From Pseudomonadota bacterium (GTDB lineage: Bacteria > Pseudomonadota > Gammaproteobacteria > Burkholderiales > Ferrovaceae), in assembly GCA_021826025.1 (NCBI GenBank), contig JAKBBG010000001.1, positions 1 through 64,000 on the forward strand: DNA of 64,000 nucleotides, written 5' to 3'. This document shows positions 1 through 11,490 of this stretch, in pieces. The position numbers and the translations under genes are program-made. Within the stretch, counting starts at the first letter, position 1; every line of letters begins with the position of its first letter. The notes under the pieces are model-generated. The model worked only from the letters and a program-made list of their open reading frames with translations. It did no database searches and was not told the origin of the DNA.

Positions 1-546
1 GAATCGGATGCGCTGGTGGTGGTCCAGGGCACGCTCAAGGGGCTGCCGCTGGTGGCTGCCGCCTTCGAGTTCGAATTCATGGGCGGCTCCATGGGCTCCG
101 TGGTGGGCGAACGTTTCACGCGGGCGGTGGCGGCGGCCATCGACCAGAAATTGCCGTTCGTCTGTTTTCTCGCGAGCGGCGGGGCGCGCATGCAGGAGGG
201 GCTGCTGTCCCTGATGCAAATGGCGAAAACCTGTGCCGCGCTTACGCACCTGTCGCACGCGCGCCTGCCGTTCATTTCCGTCCTGACCGATCCGACCATG
301 GGCGGGGTTTCCGCCAGTTTTGCCATGATCGGCGACGTGGTGATTGCTGAACCCAACGCCCTCATCGGGTTTGCGGGGCCCCGCGTGATCGAGCAGACGG
401 TGCGGGAGGTGCTCCCCGAAGGGTTCCAGCGAGCCGAATTCCTTCTGGAAAAAGGGGCGATCGACATGATCATGGATCGCCGCCAGGCCCGCGACCGGAT
501 TGCGAACATTCTCGGGCAGTTCACGCAGGTAGCCGAAAGCGCCTGA
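1..546 (+). CDS. accD: Acetyl-CoA carboxylase carboxyltransferase subunit beta, 3' part
   Basis: The frame is open from base 1 and encodes the last 181 residues; the start and the N-terminal zinc ribbon lie outside the window. AccD with AccA transfers the carboxyl group from biotin carrier protein to acetyl-CoA, giving malonyl-CoA for fatty acid synthesis in the cytoplasm. The visible part is the crotonase-fold carboxyltransferase domain, with the glycine-rich [14 protein letters not shown] segment, SGGARMQEG, and the family's [12 protein letters not shown] and IGFAGPRVI blocks. Only 26 bases separate it from the SPOR-domain gene. In many Betaproteobacteria folC sits between these two genes, and it is absent here. 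Confidence 0.96.
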   Translation, partial: ESDALVVVQGTLKGLPLVAAAFEFEFMGGSMGSVVGERFTRAVAAAIDQKLPFVCFLASGGARMQEGLLSLMQMAKTCAALTHLSHARLPFISVLTDPTMGGVSASFAMIGDVVIAEPNALIGFAGPRVIEQTVREVLPEGFQRAEFLLEKGAIDMIMDRRQARDRIANILGQFTQVAESA

Positions 547-572
547 ATGCGGGACGCCCGACCGAGGGAGTT

Positions 573-1178
573 ATGAAACGTCCCCTGACTGCCCAGGAGC
601 AGACGCTTCGCACCCAGAGCCGCCGGCGCATGATAGGCGCTTTTGTCCTGATGCTGGCGGTGGTGCTGTTCCTGCCCATGATGCTCGACCATGCCGCAAG
701 TCCCAAGCAGGCCCCGTCGCTGCCGCAAGCAGGCCCTGTGGCGGCCGACCGGCCGGCCACACCCGCGCCGCCGCCTCTGCCTGAAGCGGCGCCTGCGCCG
801 GGCCCTGCGGCGCCGGCGATTGTGGCGTCCCAGGCCGTCGCTCCGGTCGCGGTTCCCGCCGCCCCGACTTCCACCGTCCCTGCTCCGGCGGCGGAAACCC
901 CCGTCACCGCCACCGTCCGGCCTGCCCAGGAAGAATCCGCCGGGCACGGCGGCCGTTTCCTGGTCCAGGTGGGCGTGTTCAGCGACCGGCGCAAGGCGGT
1001 TGCCCTTGCCCACCGGCTGGAACAGGAAAAACTCTCGGTGCACAGCGAGGACGTGCGTTACAAGGAGGGGGTTCGGGTCCGGGTGCGGGTAGGGCCGTTT
1101 CAAGAGCGGAAGGATGCGGCAGCGCTGGCGCAGCGACTCGACCGGATGGGCATCAAGTCGATGGTGGTGGCCCCCTGA
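573..1178 (+). CDS. dedD: SPOR-domain cell division protein, DedD-like
   Basis: The 201-residue protein has a short cytoplasmic N-terminus, one membrane segment at about residues 20-42, a long Ala/Pro-rich linker at about 45-125, and a C-terminal SPOR domain at about 126-200 that starts with GGRFLVQVGVF and contains VRVRVGPF. SPOR domains bind denuded peptidoglycan at the septum, so a role in cell constriction is expected from the family. It lies between accD and cvpA, the usual betaproteobacterial position. Its stop overlaps the cvpA start by one base (TGATGG), which suggests coupled translation. Confidence 0.88.
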   Translation: MKRPLTAQEQTLRTQSRRRMIGAFVLMLAVVLFLPMMLDHAASPKQAPSLPQAGPVAADRPATPAPPPLPEAAPAPGPAAPAIVASQAVAPVAVPAAPTSTVPAPAAETPVTATVRPAQEESAGHGGRFLVQVGVFSDRRKAVALAHRLEQEKLSVHSEDVRYKEGVRVRVRVGPFQERKDAAALAQRLDRMGIKSMVVAP

Positions 1179-1684
1179 TGGGCTGGGTGGCCGGCTTCGG
1201 GTGGATCGACTGGGTGGCGTTTGCCATCCTGGGCGGTTCGCTGCTGCTCGGGACGATGCGGGGGGTGGTGAGGGAAGTGTTTGCCCTGGTGGCATGGATT
1301 GCCGCTTTCTGGCTCGCGAAAACCTTCGGGCTGGCGGGAGCCCATTGGCTCTCGCCCTACATCGCCAGCGATTCGGTGCGCCTGGTGGCCGGCTTCGCCC
1401 TGTTCTTTGCCGGCGGGTGGGCGGTGATGTCCCTGCTGGGTGTCGGATTCAATGCCCTGGTGAACGGCGTGGGGCTGGGGGCGCTCAACCGGGTCCTGGG
1501 TGGCCTGTTCGGGCTGTTGCGCGGCGCGCTGATCATCGTGGTGCTGACCCTGCTTGCCGGCATGACTTCGCTCACGGCCCACCGGGAATGGAAGGCGGCC
1601 TGGTTTTCGGAATGGAGCGAATCCTGCGCCCATTGGGTGTTGCCATATTTGCCTGCGGCGATGGCGGAACGCATCCATTTTTGA
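1178..1684 (+). CDS. cvpA: CvpA family membrane protein
   Basis: The 168-residue protein has four hydrophobic segments, consistent with the CvpA/colicin V production family of inner membrane proteins. The N-terminal WIDWVAFAILGGSLLLGTMRGVVREV is typical (quoted in part: WVAFAILGGSLL, RGVVREV). CvpA is linked in enteric bacteria to colicin V export and envelope homeostasis; its molecular function is not settled. It is encoded just before purF, as in many proteobacteria, where the two were first described as one operon. Confidence 0.88.
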   Translation: MGWVAGFGWIDWVAFAILGGSLLLGTMRGVVREVFALVAWIAAFWLAKTFGLAGAHWLSPYIASDSVRLVAGFALFFAGGWAVMSLLGVGFNALVNGVGLGALNRVLGGLFGLLRGALIIVVLTLLAGMTSLTAHREWKAAWFSEWSESCAHWVLPYLPAAMAERIHF

Positions 1685-1720
1685 GACGGACCGGCTGCGC
1701 GTGCTGGAACAGGAGTAAAA

Positions 1721-1726
1721 TATAAT
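1721..1726 (+). promoter_or_regulatory. purF: Probable -10 box ahead of purF
   Basis: A perfect TATAAT lies 36 bases before the purF ATG, in the only AT-rich stretch between cvpA and purF. No convincing -35 hexamer is present 16-18 bases upstream, so the promoter would be weak or activator-dependent. I saw no PurR operator. Confidence 0.4.
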
Positions 1727-1761
1727 TACAGCACTCCAAATTTTCGGGAATTGTCTGCCAA

Positions 1762-3294
1762 ATGTGTGGAATTGTCGGCATCGTCGCCAAAACACCTGTT
1801 AACCAGCTGCTCTATGACGGACTGCAGCTGCTTCAGCACCGGGGGCAGGACGCCGCGGGGATCGCCACTGCGGACGGCAACACTTTCCACATGCACAAGG
1901 GGCTGGGCCTGGTGCGCGACGTGTTTCGCACCCGGGACATGCGTTCCCTGATCGGCAACCTGGGCATTGCCCACTGCCGTTATCCCACGGCCGGCTCGGC
2001 TGCATCGCCGGCGGAAGCCCAGCCTTTTTACGTCAATTCCCCTTTCGGCATCGTTCTGGGCCATAACGGAAACCTGACGAATTCGGAACGGTTGCGCGCC
2101 GAGCTGTTCGATCAGGACAGGCGGCACGTGAACACCAATTCCGACTCCGAAGTCCTGCTCAACGTGCTTGCGCACGAGCTTGATGCGGTCGCCAAGAACC
2201 AGAAGCTCGATCCCAACGACATCTTTCGTGCCGTAAGCCAGGTATACCGGCGCTGTCACGGGGCGTTCGCGGCCGTGGCCATCATCGCCGGACACGGGCT
2301 GCTCGCCTTCCGAGATCCCCATGGCATCCGTCCGCTCGTGGTCGGACGCAACGTGACGCCCATGGGGACCGAGTTCATGCTGGCCTCCGAAAGCGTGGCG
2401 CTGGATGCCCTGGGTTTTGAGCTGATGCGCGACGTGGAGCCTGGCGAAGCGATCCTCGTCGACGAAGGGGGAAATTTTTACAACCGCGTCTGCAGCGAGG
2501 CCCCGCAAAAAAACCCCTGCATTTTCGAGTATGTCTATCTCGCCCGGCCCGACTCCGTACTGGACGGCATTTCGGTGTACGAAACGAGGCTGCGCATGGG
2601 CGAAAGCCTGGGCAGAAAAATCCGGCGCATGGCGCCCGACCTGCCGATCGACGTGGTGATCCCGATTCCCGACACGAGCCGGCCCAGCGCCCTGCAGCTC
2701 GCGCTCAGGCTCAACGTGCCGTATCGCGAAGGGTTCATCAAGAACCGCTACATCGGGCGGACTTTCATCATGCCCGGCCAGGCGGAGCGCAAGCGTTCCG
2801 TGCGCCAGAAGCTCAACGCCATCGGTTTCGAGTTCAAGGACAAGGACGTGCTCCTGGTGGACGATTCCATCGTGCGCGGAACCACCAGTCGCGAAATCGT
2901 CCAGATGGCCCGCGATTGCGGAGCGCGGCGCGTCTATTTCGCGTCCGCCGCGCCGCCGGTGCGCTACCCCAACGTCTACGGCATCGACATGCCCACCCGC
3001 CGCGAGCTACTGGCAACAGGCCGCACGGACGCCGAGATCGCCCTTGAAATCGGCGCGGACGCCGTGTTCTACCAGGATCTCGAGGATCTGGTGCGCGATG
3101 TCGGCGGCGAGCATTCCGGCATCCAGCGTTTCGACACCTCCTGTTTTGACGGGTGCTACATTACCGGGGACGTCACGGCCGAGTACCTTGCGGAAATCGA
3201 AGCCAACCGGTGCGACGGGGAAACCCGCAGCGACCGCGAAGCCGTGCAGCAGCTGGATCTCAACCTCAATCTCAACACGGTCCCCCAGGCGTGA
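1762..3294 (+). CDS. purF: Amidophosphoribosyltransferase
   Basis: This 510-residue enzyme catalyses the first committed step of purine synthesis, PRPP plus glutamine to 5-phosphoribosylamine. The start ATG is followed by Cys2 (MCGIVGI), the N-terminal nucleophile of the class II glutamine amidotransferase domain, exposed after methionine removal. The C-terminal phosphoribosyltransferase half has the PRPP-binding VLLVDDSIVRGTTS at about residues 363-376. Length fits the E. coli type. The last codon overlaps the metZ GTG start as GTGA, so the two genes are probably translated together. Confidence 0.97.
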   Translation: MCGIVGIVAKTPVNQLLYDGLQLLQHRGQDAAGIATADGNTFHMHKGLGLVRDVFRTRDMRSLIGNLGIAHCRYPTAGSAASPAEAQPFYVNSPFGIVLGHNGNLTNSERLRAELFDQDRRHVNTNSDSEVLLNVLAHELDAVAKNQKLDPNDIFRAVSQVYRRCHGAFAAVAIIAGHGLLAFRDPHGIRPLVVGRNVTPMGTEFMLASESVALDALGFELMRDVEPGEAILVDEGGNFYNRVCSEAPQKNPCIFEYVYLARPDSVLDGISVYETRLRMGESLGRKIRRMAPDLPIDVVIPIPDTSRPSALQLALRLNVPYREGFIKNRYIGRTFIMPGQAERKRSVRQKLNAIGFEFKDKDVLLVDDSIVRGTTSREIVQMARDCGARRVYFASAAPPVRYPNVYGIDMPTRRELLATGRTDAEIALEIGADAVFYQDLEDLVRDVGGEHSGIQRFDTSCFDGCYITGDVTAEYLAEIEANRCDGETRSDREAVQQLDLNLNLNTVPQA

Positions 3295-4466
3295 GCGAAG
3301 AGCAGGATTTCGACACGCTGGCGATCCGGGCCGGCATCCACCGCAGCGCCTTCAACGAACATTCCGAAGCGCTCTACCTGACCTCGAGCTACGTGTTCGA
3401 AAACGCGCAGCAGGCGGCCGACCGTTTTTGCAACCGGGAGCCCGGCAACATCTATTCCCGCTTCACCAATCCCACGGTCACGGCGTTCCAGGAACGGCTG
3501 GCGGCCCTGGAAGGCGGGGAGTCCTGCGTGGCCACTGCAAGCGGCATGGCGGCCATCCTGAGCGTGCTGATGGGGCTGCTGAAGGCCGGGGACCACGTGG
3601 TCGCGTCCCAGAGCATTTTCGGATCCACCGTCCAGCTCCTCACCAACATCATGGGGCGCTTCGGCATCGGCACGACGTTTGTTCCCCTGTCCGACCTGGC
3701 GGCCTGGAAGGCTGCGGCAAGGCCCACGACGCGGCTGTTTTTTCTCGAAACGCCTTCCAATCCGACCATGGAGCTGGTGGACATCGCGGCCCTGTCGCAA
3801 GTGGCCCGCGCATCCTCGGCGTGGCTTGTGGTGGACAACTGTTTTTGTACGCCGGCCCTGCAGCGCCCGCTGCTGCTGGGCGCCGACCTGGTGGTGCATT
3901 CCGCCACCAAATATCTGGACGGACAGGGACGGGTGCTGGGCGGCGCCGTGGTGGGATCGCAGGCGCTCGTGATGGACGGGGGCATTTACCAGTTCCTGCG
4001 CACGGCCGGGCCCAGCATGAGCCCCTTCAACGCCTGGGTATGCCTCAAGGGGCTTGAAACCCTGGCGCTGCGCATGGAAGCCCAGTCGCGCAATGCCCAG
4101 GCGCTGGCGCAATGGCTCGAGTCCCATCCGGCCGTGACGCGCGTGTACTATCCGGGGCTGCCTTCCCACGGCCAGTACGAATTGGCCCGTCGCCAGCAGT
4201 CGCGCGGTGGTGCGATCGTCACCTTCGACGTCAGGGGCGGACAACCGAAGGCCTGGCAGGTGATCGATTCCACCCGCCTCATTTCAATCACCGGCAACCT
4301 GGGCGACACCAAAAGCACCATCACCCACCCTGCCACCACCACCCATGGCCGCATTTCGGAGGAGGCGCGGCAGGCCGCCGGCATCGGGCCGGGCATGATC
4401 CGCCTGTCCGTGGGGCTCGAGTCCCTCCAGGACCTGCAGGCAGACCTCGCGCGGGGACTCGGCTAG
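3291..4466 (+). CDS. metZ: O-succinylhomoserine sulfhydrylase
   Basis: This 391-residue PLP enzyme of the Cys/Met metabolism family makes homocysteine directly from O-succinylhomoserine and sulfide, in methionine synthesis. PLP-binding Lys207 is in HSATKYLDGQGR, and the substrate and cofactor loops SSYVFENAQQAADRF and SRFTNPTV are present. The purF-metZ order points to MetZ rather than MetB or MetC. The GTG start at 3291 overlaps the purF stop; the open frame extends upstream inside purF but has no family similarity there. The stop codon shares CTAG with that of the convergent lpxH. Confidence 0.93.
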   Translation: MSEEQDFDTLAIRAGIHRSAFNEHSEALYLTSSYVFENAQQAADRFCNREPGNIYSRFTNPTVTAFQERLAALEGGESCVATASGMAAILSVLMGLLKAGDHVVASQSIFGSTVQLLTNIMGRFGIGTTFVPLSDLAAWKAAARPTTRLFFLETPSNPTMELVDIAALSQVARASSAWLVVDNCFCTPALQRPLLLGADLVVHSATKYLDGQGRVLGGAVVGSQALVMDGGIYQFLRTAGPSMSPFNAWVCLKGLETLALRMEAQSRNAQALAQWLESHPAVTRVYYPGLPSHGQYELARRQQSRGGAIVTFDVRGGQPKAWQVIDSTRLISITGNLGDTKSTITHPATTTHGRISEEARQAAGIGPGMIRLSVGLESLQDLQADLARGLG

Positions 4467-5194
4467 AACGGCACGCTGCGGCAGCCGTTGCGGTCGCACT
4501 GAAGGTACCCGCCGCGCACCGAAGTCCAGTCCGGCAGCACCCAGCGTTCGCAGGAATGGTCATCCAGTCGGTACACATGCCGGGCCGGACGGTGGGTATG
4601 TCCGTGGATCAGGCGAGGGTAGCCGTGTTTGCGCAGCAGGTCGGTGACGGCCTGCGGCGAGACGTCCATGATTTCCAGGGTCTTGGCCTGCTTGGCCTTG
4701 TCGCTCATGGCGGTCGCATCCTTCGCCATCTGCCGGCGCGTCTCGATCGGCAGCGCCAGCACCTTGCGCTGCCAGGCACTGCTGCGGACCTGCTTGCGGT
4801 AGGTCTGGTATTCCACATCGTCCGTGCACAGCTGGTCCCCGTGGCTCAGCAGGGTGCGCACGCCGTACAGGTCGATTTCCGTGGGGTCCGGCAGCAGCTG
4901 CGCCCCGCAGGCCAGGGCAAATTCCTGACCCATCAGGAAATCGCGGTTGCCGTGCATCAGGTAGAGCGCAGGCCCTGCGCTCGACAGGGCTTGCAGGGCG
5001 TCCACGATTTTCTGGTTGAGCGGCGAAGCGATGTCGTCATCGCCGATCCAGGTTTCAAAAAGGTCGCCCAGGATGTACAGCGCGTCCGCCTTGCGGGCTG
5101 GGCCCGCAAGGAAATCCAGGAAACGCTTGCGCACGTGCGGCGCGTCTTCGGACAGGTGCAGGTCGGATATGAGCAGCGTGTGCGGCACGGGCAC
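4463..5194 (-). CDS. lpxH: UDP-2,3-diacylglucosamine diphosphatase
   Basis: The 243-residue calcineurin-like phosphoesterase hydrolyses UDP-2,3-diacylglucosamine to lipid X and UMP in lipid A synthesis at the inner membrane surface. The metal-binding motifs appear in order: DLHL (residues 11-14), GDLFETWIGDD, HGNRD, LSHGDQ and HGHTH. It begins with GTG directly after the ppiB stop (TGAGTG), so it is the third gene of a TPR-ppiB-lpxH operon. Its TAG stop shares CTAG with metZ on the other strand. Confidence 0.95.
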   Translation of the reverse strand: MPVPHTLLISDLHLSEDAPHVRKRFLDFLAGPARKADALYILGDLFETWIGDDDIASPLNQKIVDALQALSSAGPALYLMHGNRDFLMGQEFALACGAQLLPDPTEIDLYGVRTLLSHGDQLCTDDVEYQTYRKQVRSSAWQRKVLALPIETRRQMAKDATAMSDKAKQAKTLEIMDVSPQAVTDLLRKHGYPRLIHGHTHRPARHVYRLDDHSCERWVLPDWTSVRGGYLQCDRNGCRSVPF

Positions 5195-5686
5195 TCAGTC
5201 AGCCTGGGCGCTCACGACGATGACGTCTTCCAGCGGCACGTCGGCATGGCCGGCGCGCGAGCCCGTCTCCACGGCCCTGATGCGGTCCACCACGTCCTGC
5301 CCTTCGACGACCTTTCCGAACACGCAGTAGCCATAGCCGTCGCGGGTGGCGCTGCGAAAATTGAGGAAACCGTTGTCCTTGACGTTGATGAAGAACTGGG
5401 CTGTGGCGGAATGGGGGTCGGACGTGCGGGCCATGGCGATGGTGTAGCGGTCATTGGTCAACCCGTTGGCGGCTTCGTTTTCGATCGGGTCCAGGGTCTG
5501 CTTCTGGTGCATTCCGGGTTCGAAACCGCCGCCCTGGATCATGAATCCGTCGATGACGCGGTGGAAGATCGTGTTGTCGTAGAATCCCTGCGCCACGTAG
5601 TCGAGGAAATTCGCGACGGTCTTGGGGGCGCGTTCGCTGTCGAGCTCCAGAACGATGTCGCCAAAATTGGTTTTCAGACGGACCAT
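5195..5686 (-). CDS. ppiB: Peptidyl-prolyl cis-trans isomerase, cyclophilin type
   Basis: The 163-residue single-domain cyclophilin isomerises X-Pro bonds. Visible motifs are [15 protein letters not shown] at the N-terminus, [13 protein letters not shown] with the active-site Arg, and the [10 protein letters not shown] block. No signal peptide is present, so it acts in the cytoplasm. I chose the ATG at 5686 because it has a GGAG ribosome-binding site five bases upstream and matches the family N-terminus. The longer reading from a TTG at 5701 would add five unsupported residues. Confidence 0.94.
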   Translation of the reverse strand: MVRLKTNFGDIVLELDSERAPKTVANFLDYVAQGFYDNTIFHRVIDGFMIQGGGFEPGMHQKQTLDPIENEAANGLTNDRYTIAMARTSDPHSATAQFFINVKDNGFLNFRSATRDGYGYCVFGKVVEGQDVVDRIRAVETGSRAGHADVPLEDVIVVSAQAD

Positions 5687-5697
5687 GATGTCTCCAT

Positions 5698-6279
5698 TCA
5701 ATTGAGTTTTGCGGCTTTCGCCTTGAGGGATTTGTTGTTGGGATCGAGGGTCAGGGCCCTGGCATAGGCCTTGCGCGCGAGCGCCAGGTAAATGTCGGCC
5801 AGGTTTTCGTAGGCCGTCGGATAGTTGGGCTGCACCGCCACTGCCATTTCCAGGGCCTTGCGCGCGTCGTCCAGCCGGTTCTGGGCCGCGTAGAGCACGG
5901 CAAGGTTGTTGTAGGGTGCCACCATTTCCGGAAACCGTTCGGTCAGGTTCTCCAGCGTGACGATGGCGTCGTCGGTCCGCCCCATGCGGGTCAGGATCTG
6001 CGCCTTGAGAAACTGCATGGCCCCGTCCTGGGGGTTCTCTTCGAGGTTGCGTTCGGCGGCGGCCAGCGCTTCAGGGTATTTGCCCGCGCTGAACAACTGC
6101 TGAACGGCTTTCGGGGTCGGAACGGGCGCTTCCTTCGCCGGGGGCGGGGCAGGGGCCTCCTGCGCCGGCAGGGCGCCGGCCGGGGGGGGCGCAGCGGGGT
6201 CGGAAGCCGCCGCCACGGCGAACATCCCAAGGGCGATCCCGCCCAGCATCAAGCGCTGCAACCCGGAGCAGTCTGTCAT
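5698..6279 (-). CDS. TPR repeat protein, probably exported
   Basis: The 193-residue protein has a hydrophobic N-terminal segment (about residues 10-26), consistent with a signal peptide or anchor. An Ala/Pro-rich linker follows to about residue 55, then three to four tetratricopeptide repeats to the end (for example [19 protein letters not shown] and [18 protein letters not shown]). TPRs form protein-binding superhelices; the partner is unknown. It is the first gene of a minus-strand operon with ppiB and lpxH and is divergent from cysS. The ppiB ATG lies 11 bases past its stop. Confidence 0.75.
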   Translation of the reverse strand: MTDCSGLQRLMLGGIALGMFAVAAASDPAAPPPAGALPAQEAPAPPPAKEAPVPTPKAVQQLFSAGKYPEALAAAERNLEENPQDGAMQFLKAQILTRMGRTDDAIVTLENLTERFPEMVAPYNNLAVLYAAQNRLDDARKALEMAVAVQPNYPTAYENLADIYLALARKAYARALTLDPNNKSLKAKAAKLN

Positions 6280-6298
6280 ATCGTGTTATACTGCCTGT

Positions 6299-6328
6299 TT
6301 GTCAAATCTGCAGAATTTTCAATTATAT
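6299..6328 (+). promoter_or_regulatory. cysS: Probable sigma70 promoter of cysS
   Basis: TTGTCA at 6299-6304 and TTATAT at 6323-6328 are spaced by 18 bases, about 40 bases before the cysS ATG. The 88-base gap between the TPR gene and cysS is clearly AT-rich, and it must also carry the divergent promoter: TTGACA-like and TATAAC-like boxes are visible on the minus strand but are not ideally spaced. Confidence 0.45.
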
Positions 6329-6367
6329 CAATAAACTGCGTCAGCTTCCAGCAAGGCGCCCCCGACG

Positions 6368-7750
6368 ATGCTGAAACTCTTCAATACCCTGACCCGCACC
6401 ATCGCGCCATTCCAGCCCATCGAGCCGGGCAAGGTCCGCATGTACGTATGCGGCATGACCGTCTACGACCGCTGCCATCTGGGGCACGCGCGCATGCTGG
6501 TCAATTTCGACTTGGTGTACCGCTGGCTCCGCGCTTCCGGCTACGACGTGACCTATGTGCGTAATATCACAGATATTGACGATAAAATCATCGAACGTGC
6601 CGCTAAAAACGGTGAAACCATCCAATCCTTGACTTCCCGCATGATCGCGGCCATGCACGAGGACCTGCAGCGCCTCAACGTGCTGCCTCCCACTTTCGAA
6701 CCCAGGGCCACGGAACACATTGCCGGCATGATCGCCCTGATCGGCACGCTTGTGAACCGGGGGCTTGCCTACCGCGGCGACAACGGGGACGTCTATTACT
6801 CGGTGCGCGACTTTCCCGGGTACGGAAAGCTTTCCGGCAAGTCGCTGGAAGACCTGCGTGCCGGGGAACGGATTGCGGTGGACAGCCACAAACACGATCC
6901 GCTCGATTTCGTCCTCTGGAAAGCCGCCAAACCCGGCGAGCCTTCCTGGCCCTCTCCCTGGGGCGACGGGCGTCCGGGGTGGCACATCGAATGTTCCGCC
7001 ATGAGCGAACATTTCCTGGGAGAACATTTCGACATCCACGGCGGCGGACACGATTTGCAGTTCCCCCACCACGAAAACGAAATCGCCCAAAGCGAAGGCG
7101 CCCATGGGCACGCGTTCGTGAACGTGTGGATGCATAACGGATTTCTGCGGGTCAACGACGAAAAGATGTCCAAGTCCCTGGGCAACTTTTTCACGATCGA
7201 AGACGTCCTCAAGGTCTTCGATGCGGAAGTGGTGCGGTTTTTCCTGCTGCGGGGCCATTACCGCAGCCCCCTCAACTACACCGACGCCCATCTCGAAGAT
7301 GCGCGCCAGGCCCTGAACACCCTGTACACGGCCCTGCGCGGGCGCCGCGCGGAACCGGGGGCGGTTGACTGGAACGAACCGGCGGCACGCCAGTTCAGGG
7401 AAGCCATGGACGACGATTTCAACACCTCCGAAGCGGTGGCCGTGCTCTTCGGACTCGCGCGGGAAACCAACCGCAGCGGCAGCGATGCCGCCGCCACCCA
7501 GTTGCTGCGCCTGGGCCGGGTGCTGGGCCTGCTGGAACAGGATCCGGAGCGCTGGATGAGGGAGGGAGGGGGCCGCGCCGCCGCAGGCGGCGGCGCGGAA
7601 GCGGCGCGTATCGAGGCGCTGATCGCGCAGCGGGCCGAAGCCCGCCGCAGGAAGGATTTTGCGGAATCGGACCGGATCCGCGACTTGCTCCTGGGCCAGG
7701 GGATCCACCTGGAAGACGGTCCCCAGGGAACCACCTGGCGCAGGGCCTGA
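6368..7750 (+). CDS. cysS: Cysteinyl-tRNA synthetase
   Basis: This 460-residue class I aminoacyl-tRNA synthetase charges tRNA-Cys. Cys28 in the YVCGMT segment is a zinc ligand for cysteine recognition, the HIGH-type motif is HLGH (37-40), and KMSKS occurs at about 264-268. The [25 protein letters not shown] region (quoted in part: [15 protein letters not shown]) is characteristic of the enzyme. A Gly/Ala-rich insert near residues 400-410 ([14 protein letters not shown]) separates the core from the C-terminal anticodon-recognition tail. It is convergent with dnaJ, with only six bases between them. Confidence 0.97.
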   Translation: MLKLFNTLTRTIAPFQPIEPGKVRMYVCGMTVYDRCHLGHARMLVNFDLVYRWLRASGYDVTYVRNITDIDDKIIERAAKNGETIQSLTSRMIAAMHEDLQRLNVLPPTFEPRATEHIAGMIALIGTLVNRGLAYRGDNGDVYYSVRDFPGYGKLSGKSLEDLRAGERIAVDSHKHDPLDFVLWKAAKPGEPSWPSPWGDGRPGWHIECSAMSEHFLGEHFDIHGGGHDLQFPHHENEIAQSEGAHGHAFVNVWMHNGFLRVNDEKMSKSLGNFFTIEDVLKVFDAEVVRFFLLRGHYRSPLNYTDAHLEDARQALNTLYTALRGRRAEPGAVDWNEPAARQFREAMDDDFNTSEAVAVLFGLARETNRSGSDAAATQLLRLGRVLGLLEQDPERWMREGGGRAAAGGGAEAARIEALIAQRAEARRRKDFAESDRIRDLLLGQGIHLEDGPQGTTWRRA

Positions 7751-7756
7751 GGCACT

Positions 7757-8890
7757 TCAGGCGGGGTTGAAAAAGCTCCGCACCTTGTCCATGAACGTCT
7801 TGGCCCGGGGGCTGTGGGTGGGGCTGCTCCCGGTACTGGCTTCCAGCTGGCGCAACAGTTCCTTCTGGGCTTCGGTGAGCTTGACGGGTGTTTCCACCAT
7901 CACGTGGCACAGCAGGTCGCCATAGCCGCTTCCACGCAATGCCTTGATGCCTTTGCCGCGCAGCCGGAACACCTGGCCGGTCTGAGTTTCCGCGGGAATT
8001 TTGAGCTTGGCATGGCCGTCCAGGGTGGGGATTTCGATTTCCCCGCCGAGCGCCGCCGCGCCGAAACTGATGGGCATTTCACAGTGGAGATCGGCGCCAT
8101 CCCGTTCGAACACGGGGTGGGGGCGGACCTGGACCACCACGTAAAGATCGCCGGGCGGGCCGCCGGCCATGCCATGCTCCCCTTCGCCGGCCAGCCGGAC
8201 CCGGTCGCCATGGTCGATGCCGGCAGGGATCTTGACCGCCAGGGTTTTGTACCGCTTGGTGCGGCCGGCGCCGCTGCATTCGGGACAGGGATGGGCGATG
8301 GTTTTGCCGCTGCCGTGACACGCCGGGCAGGTTTGCTGGATCGAAAAGAAACCCTGCTGCATGCGAACCTGCCCTTGCCCGCCGCAGGTGCCGCAGGTGG
8401 TGGGGCTCGTTCCCGGGCGTGCGCCACTGCCTTTGCAGGTGCCGCAGGTTTCCATGGTGGGAATGCGGATCTGCGTTTCCGTGCCGCGCGCCGCCTCTTC
8501 CAGGCTGATTTCCAGGTTGTAGCGCAGGTCGGCGCCGCGATAGACGCCGCCTTGCCGCCCCCGGCCGCCGCCAAAGAGGTCTCCGAAAATATCGCCGAAA
8601 GCGTCCGCAAAGCCTCCTCCCATGCCGCCAAAACCGGGGCCTCCGGGACCGGCGCCCTGGGAGGGGTCGACGCCGGCATGCCCGTAGCGGTCGTAGGCGG
8701 CGCGCTTGTCGGCGTCCGACAGCATTTCGTAGGCCTCCTTGGCCTCCTTGAACTGCGCTTCCGCCTTTGCGTTATCCGGATTGCGGTCCGGATGGTATTT
8801 CATGGCCAGCTTTCGGTACGACTTCTTGATTTCCTCTTCAGAAGCATCCCGATTGACGCCCAAGACTTCGTAATAGTCGCGTTTGCTCAT
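7757..8890 (-). CDS. dnaJ: Chaperone DnaJ (Hsp40)
   Basis: The 377-residue type I DnaJ stimulates the DnaK ATPase and delivers unfolded substrates. An N-terminal J domain (1-70) carries YHPDRNP with the HPD tripeptide at 33-35, followed by a Gly/Phe-rich stretch (about 75-125). Four CxxCxGxG zinc-finger repeats follow ([32 protein letters not shown]), then the C-terminal substrate-binding domains. It starts nine bases after the dnaK stop, so the two are co-transcribed from the heat-shock promoters upstream. Confidence 0.98.
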   Translation of the reverse strand: MSKRDYYEVLGVNRDASEEEIKKSYRKLAMKYHPDRNPDNAKAEAQFKEAKEAYEMLSDADKRAAYDRYGHAGVDPSQGAGPGGPGFGGMGGGFADAFGDIFGDLFGGGRGRQGGVYRGADLRYNLEISLEEAARGTETQIRIPTMETCGTCKGSGARPGTSPTTCGTCGGQGQVRMQQGFFSIQQTCPACHGSGKTIAHPCPECSGAGRTKRYKTLAVKIPAGIDHGDRVRLAGEGEHGMAGGPPGDLYVVVQVRPHPVFERDGADLHCEMPISFGAAALGGEIEIPTLDGHAKLKIPAETQTGQVFRLRGKGIKALRGSGYGDLLCHVMVETPVKLTEAQKELLRQLEASTGSSPTHSPRAKTFMDKVRSFFNPA

Positions 8891-8899
8891 TGTGGGCGC

Positions 8900-10831
<1,932 letters not shown>

Positions 10832-10869
10832 GGTGTTCTGCCTCAAATGATGATGAATGGATGGCTTAT

Positions 10870-10897
10870 AGATCGGGTTTTAGCGCGGATATTCAAG
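10870..10897 (-). promoter_or_regulatory. dnaK: Sigma32-type promoter of dnaK
   Basis: On the minus strand CTTGAA (10897-10892) and CCCGATCT (10877-10870) are separated by 14 bases. The -10 differs from the consensus CCCCATNT at one position. The -35 overlaps the grpE stop codon. Spacing and layout are the same as at the grpE promoter, which strengthens both calls. Confidence 0.7.
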
Positions 10898-11462
10898 GGG
10901 TCGGATCGGTTTTTCCCTTGGAAACGGTGACCAGGGCCGGGCGCAGGATGCGCTCGTGCAGGGCGAACCCTTTCTGCATGACGTTCAGGACCCAGTGGGC
11001 AGGCACGTCGCCGCTTTCCAGCGAGGCGATGGCCTGGTGCCGGTTCGGGTCGAACTTTTCCCCGACCGGGTTGATTTCGGCGATGCTGAATTTTTCGAAG
11101 ACGCTGGCGAGCTGGCGGGCCGTCAGTTCCACGCCGCTGCGGTAGCTTTCCAGCGAGGCGTCCTTCACATGGAGCGCGGCCTCAAGGCTGTCCATCACGG
11201 CAAGCAGCTCGGCAGCGAAGGATTCCAGGGCAAACTTGCGGGCCTGGGCCAGATCCGCGGTCGCGCGTTTGCGCACGTTTTCCGTTTCGGCCTTGGCACG
11301 AAGCCAGGCTTCCTCCTTTTCGCGCAGGCTCGCTTCGGCTTGGTTGAGGGCCGCAAGGGCCTGCTCCAGGGTCATTTCCGGAATGGCGGAAGCGGCTTCG
11401 TGGGCGGCGGCCTCGATGTCGTTCTGGCCGGATGCGGGTGCCGCATTGCTTGAATCTTGCAT
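10893..11462 (-). CDS. grpE: Nucleotide exchange factor GrpE
   Basis: This 189-residue protein releases ADP from DnaK. An acidic, Ala-rich N-terminus leads into a long helix (about residues 40-100, with LREKEEAWLRAKAETENVRKR, quoted in part: LREKEEAWLRAKAE) and a C-terminal beta domain ending in ILRPALVTVSKG. An AGGAGG ribosome-binding site sits five bases before ATG 11462. A second ATG is at 11465. The longer frame to 11501 is excluded because it would start inside the sigma32 -10 element. Confidence 0.96.
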   Translation of the reverse strand: MQDSSNAAPASGQNDIEAAAHEAASAIPEMTLEQALAALNQAEASLREKEEAWLRAKAETENVRKRATADLAQARKFALESFAAELLAVMDSLEAALHVKDASLESYRSGVELTARQLASVFEKFSIAEINPVGEKFDPNRHQAIASLESGDVPAHWVLNVMQKGFALHERILRPALVTVSKGKTDPTP

Positions 11463-11490
11463 CATGTCCTCCTCTGGGAATGCAGGGACC

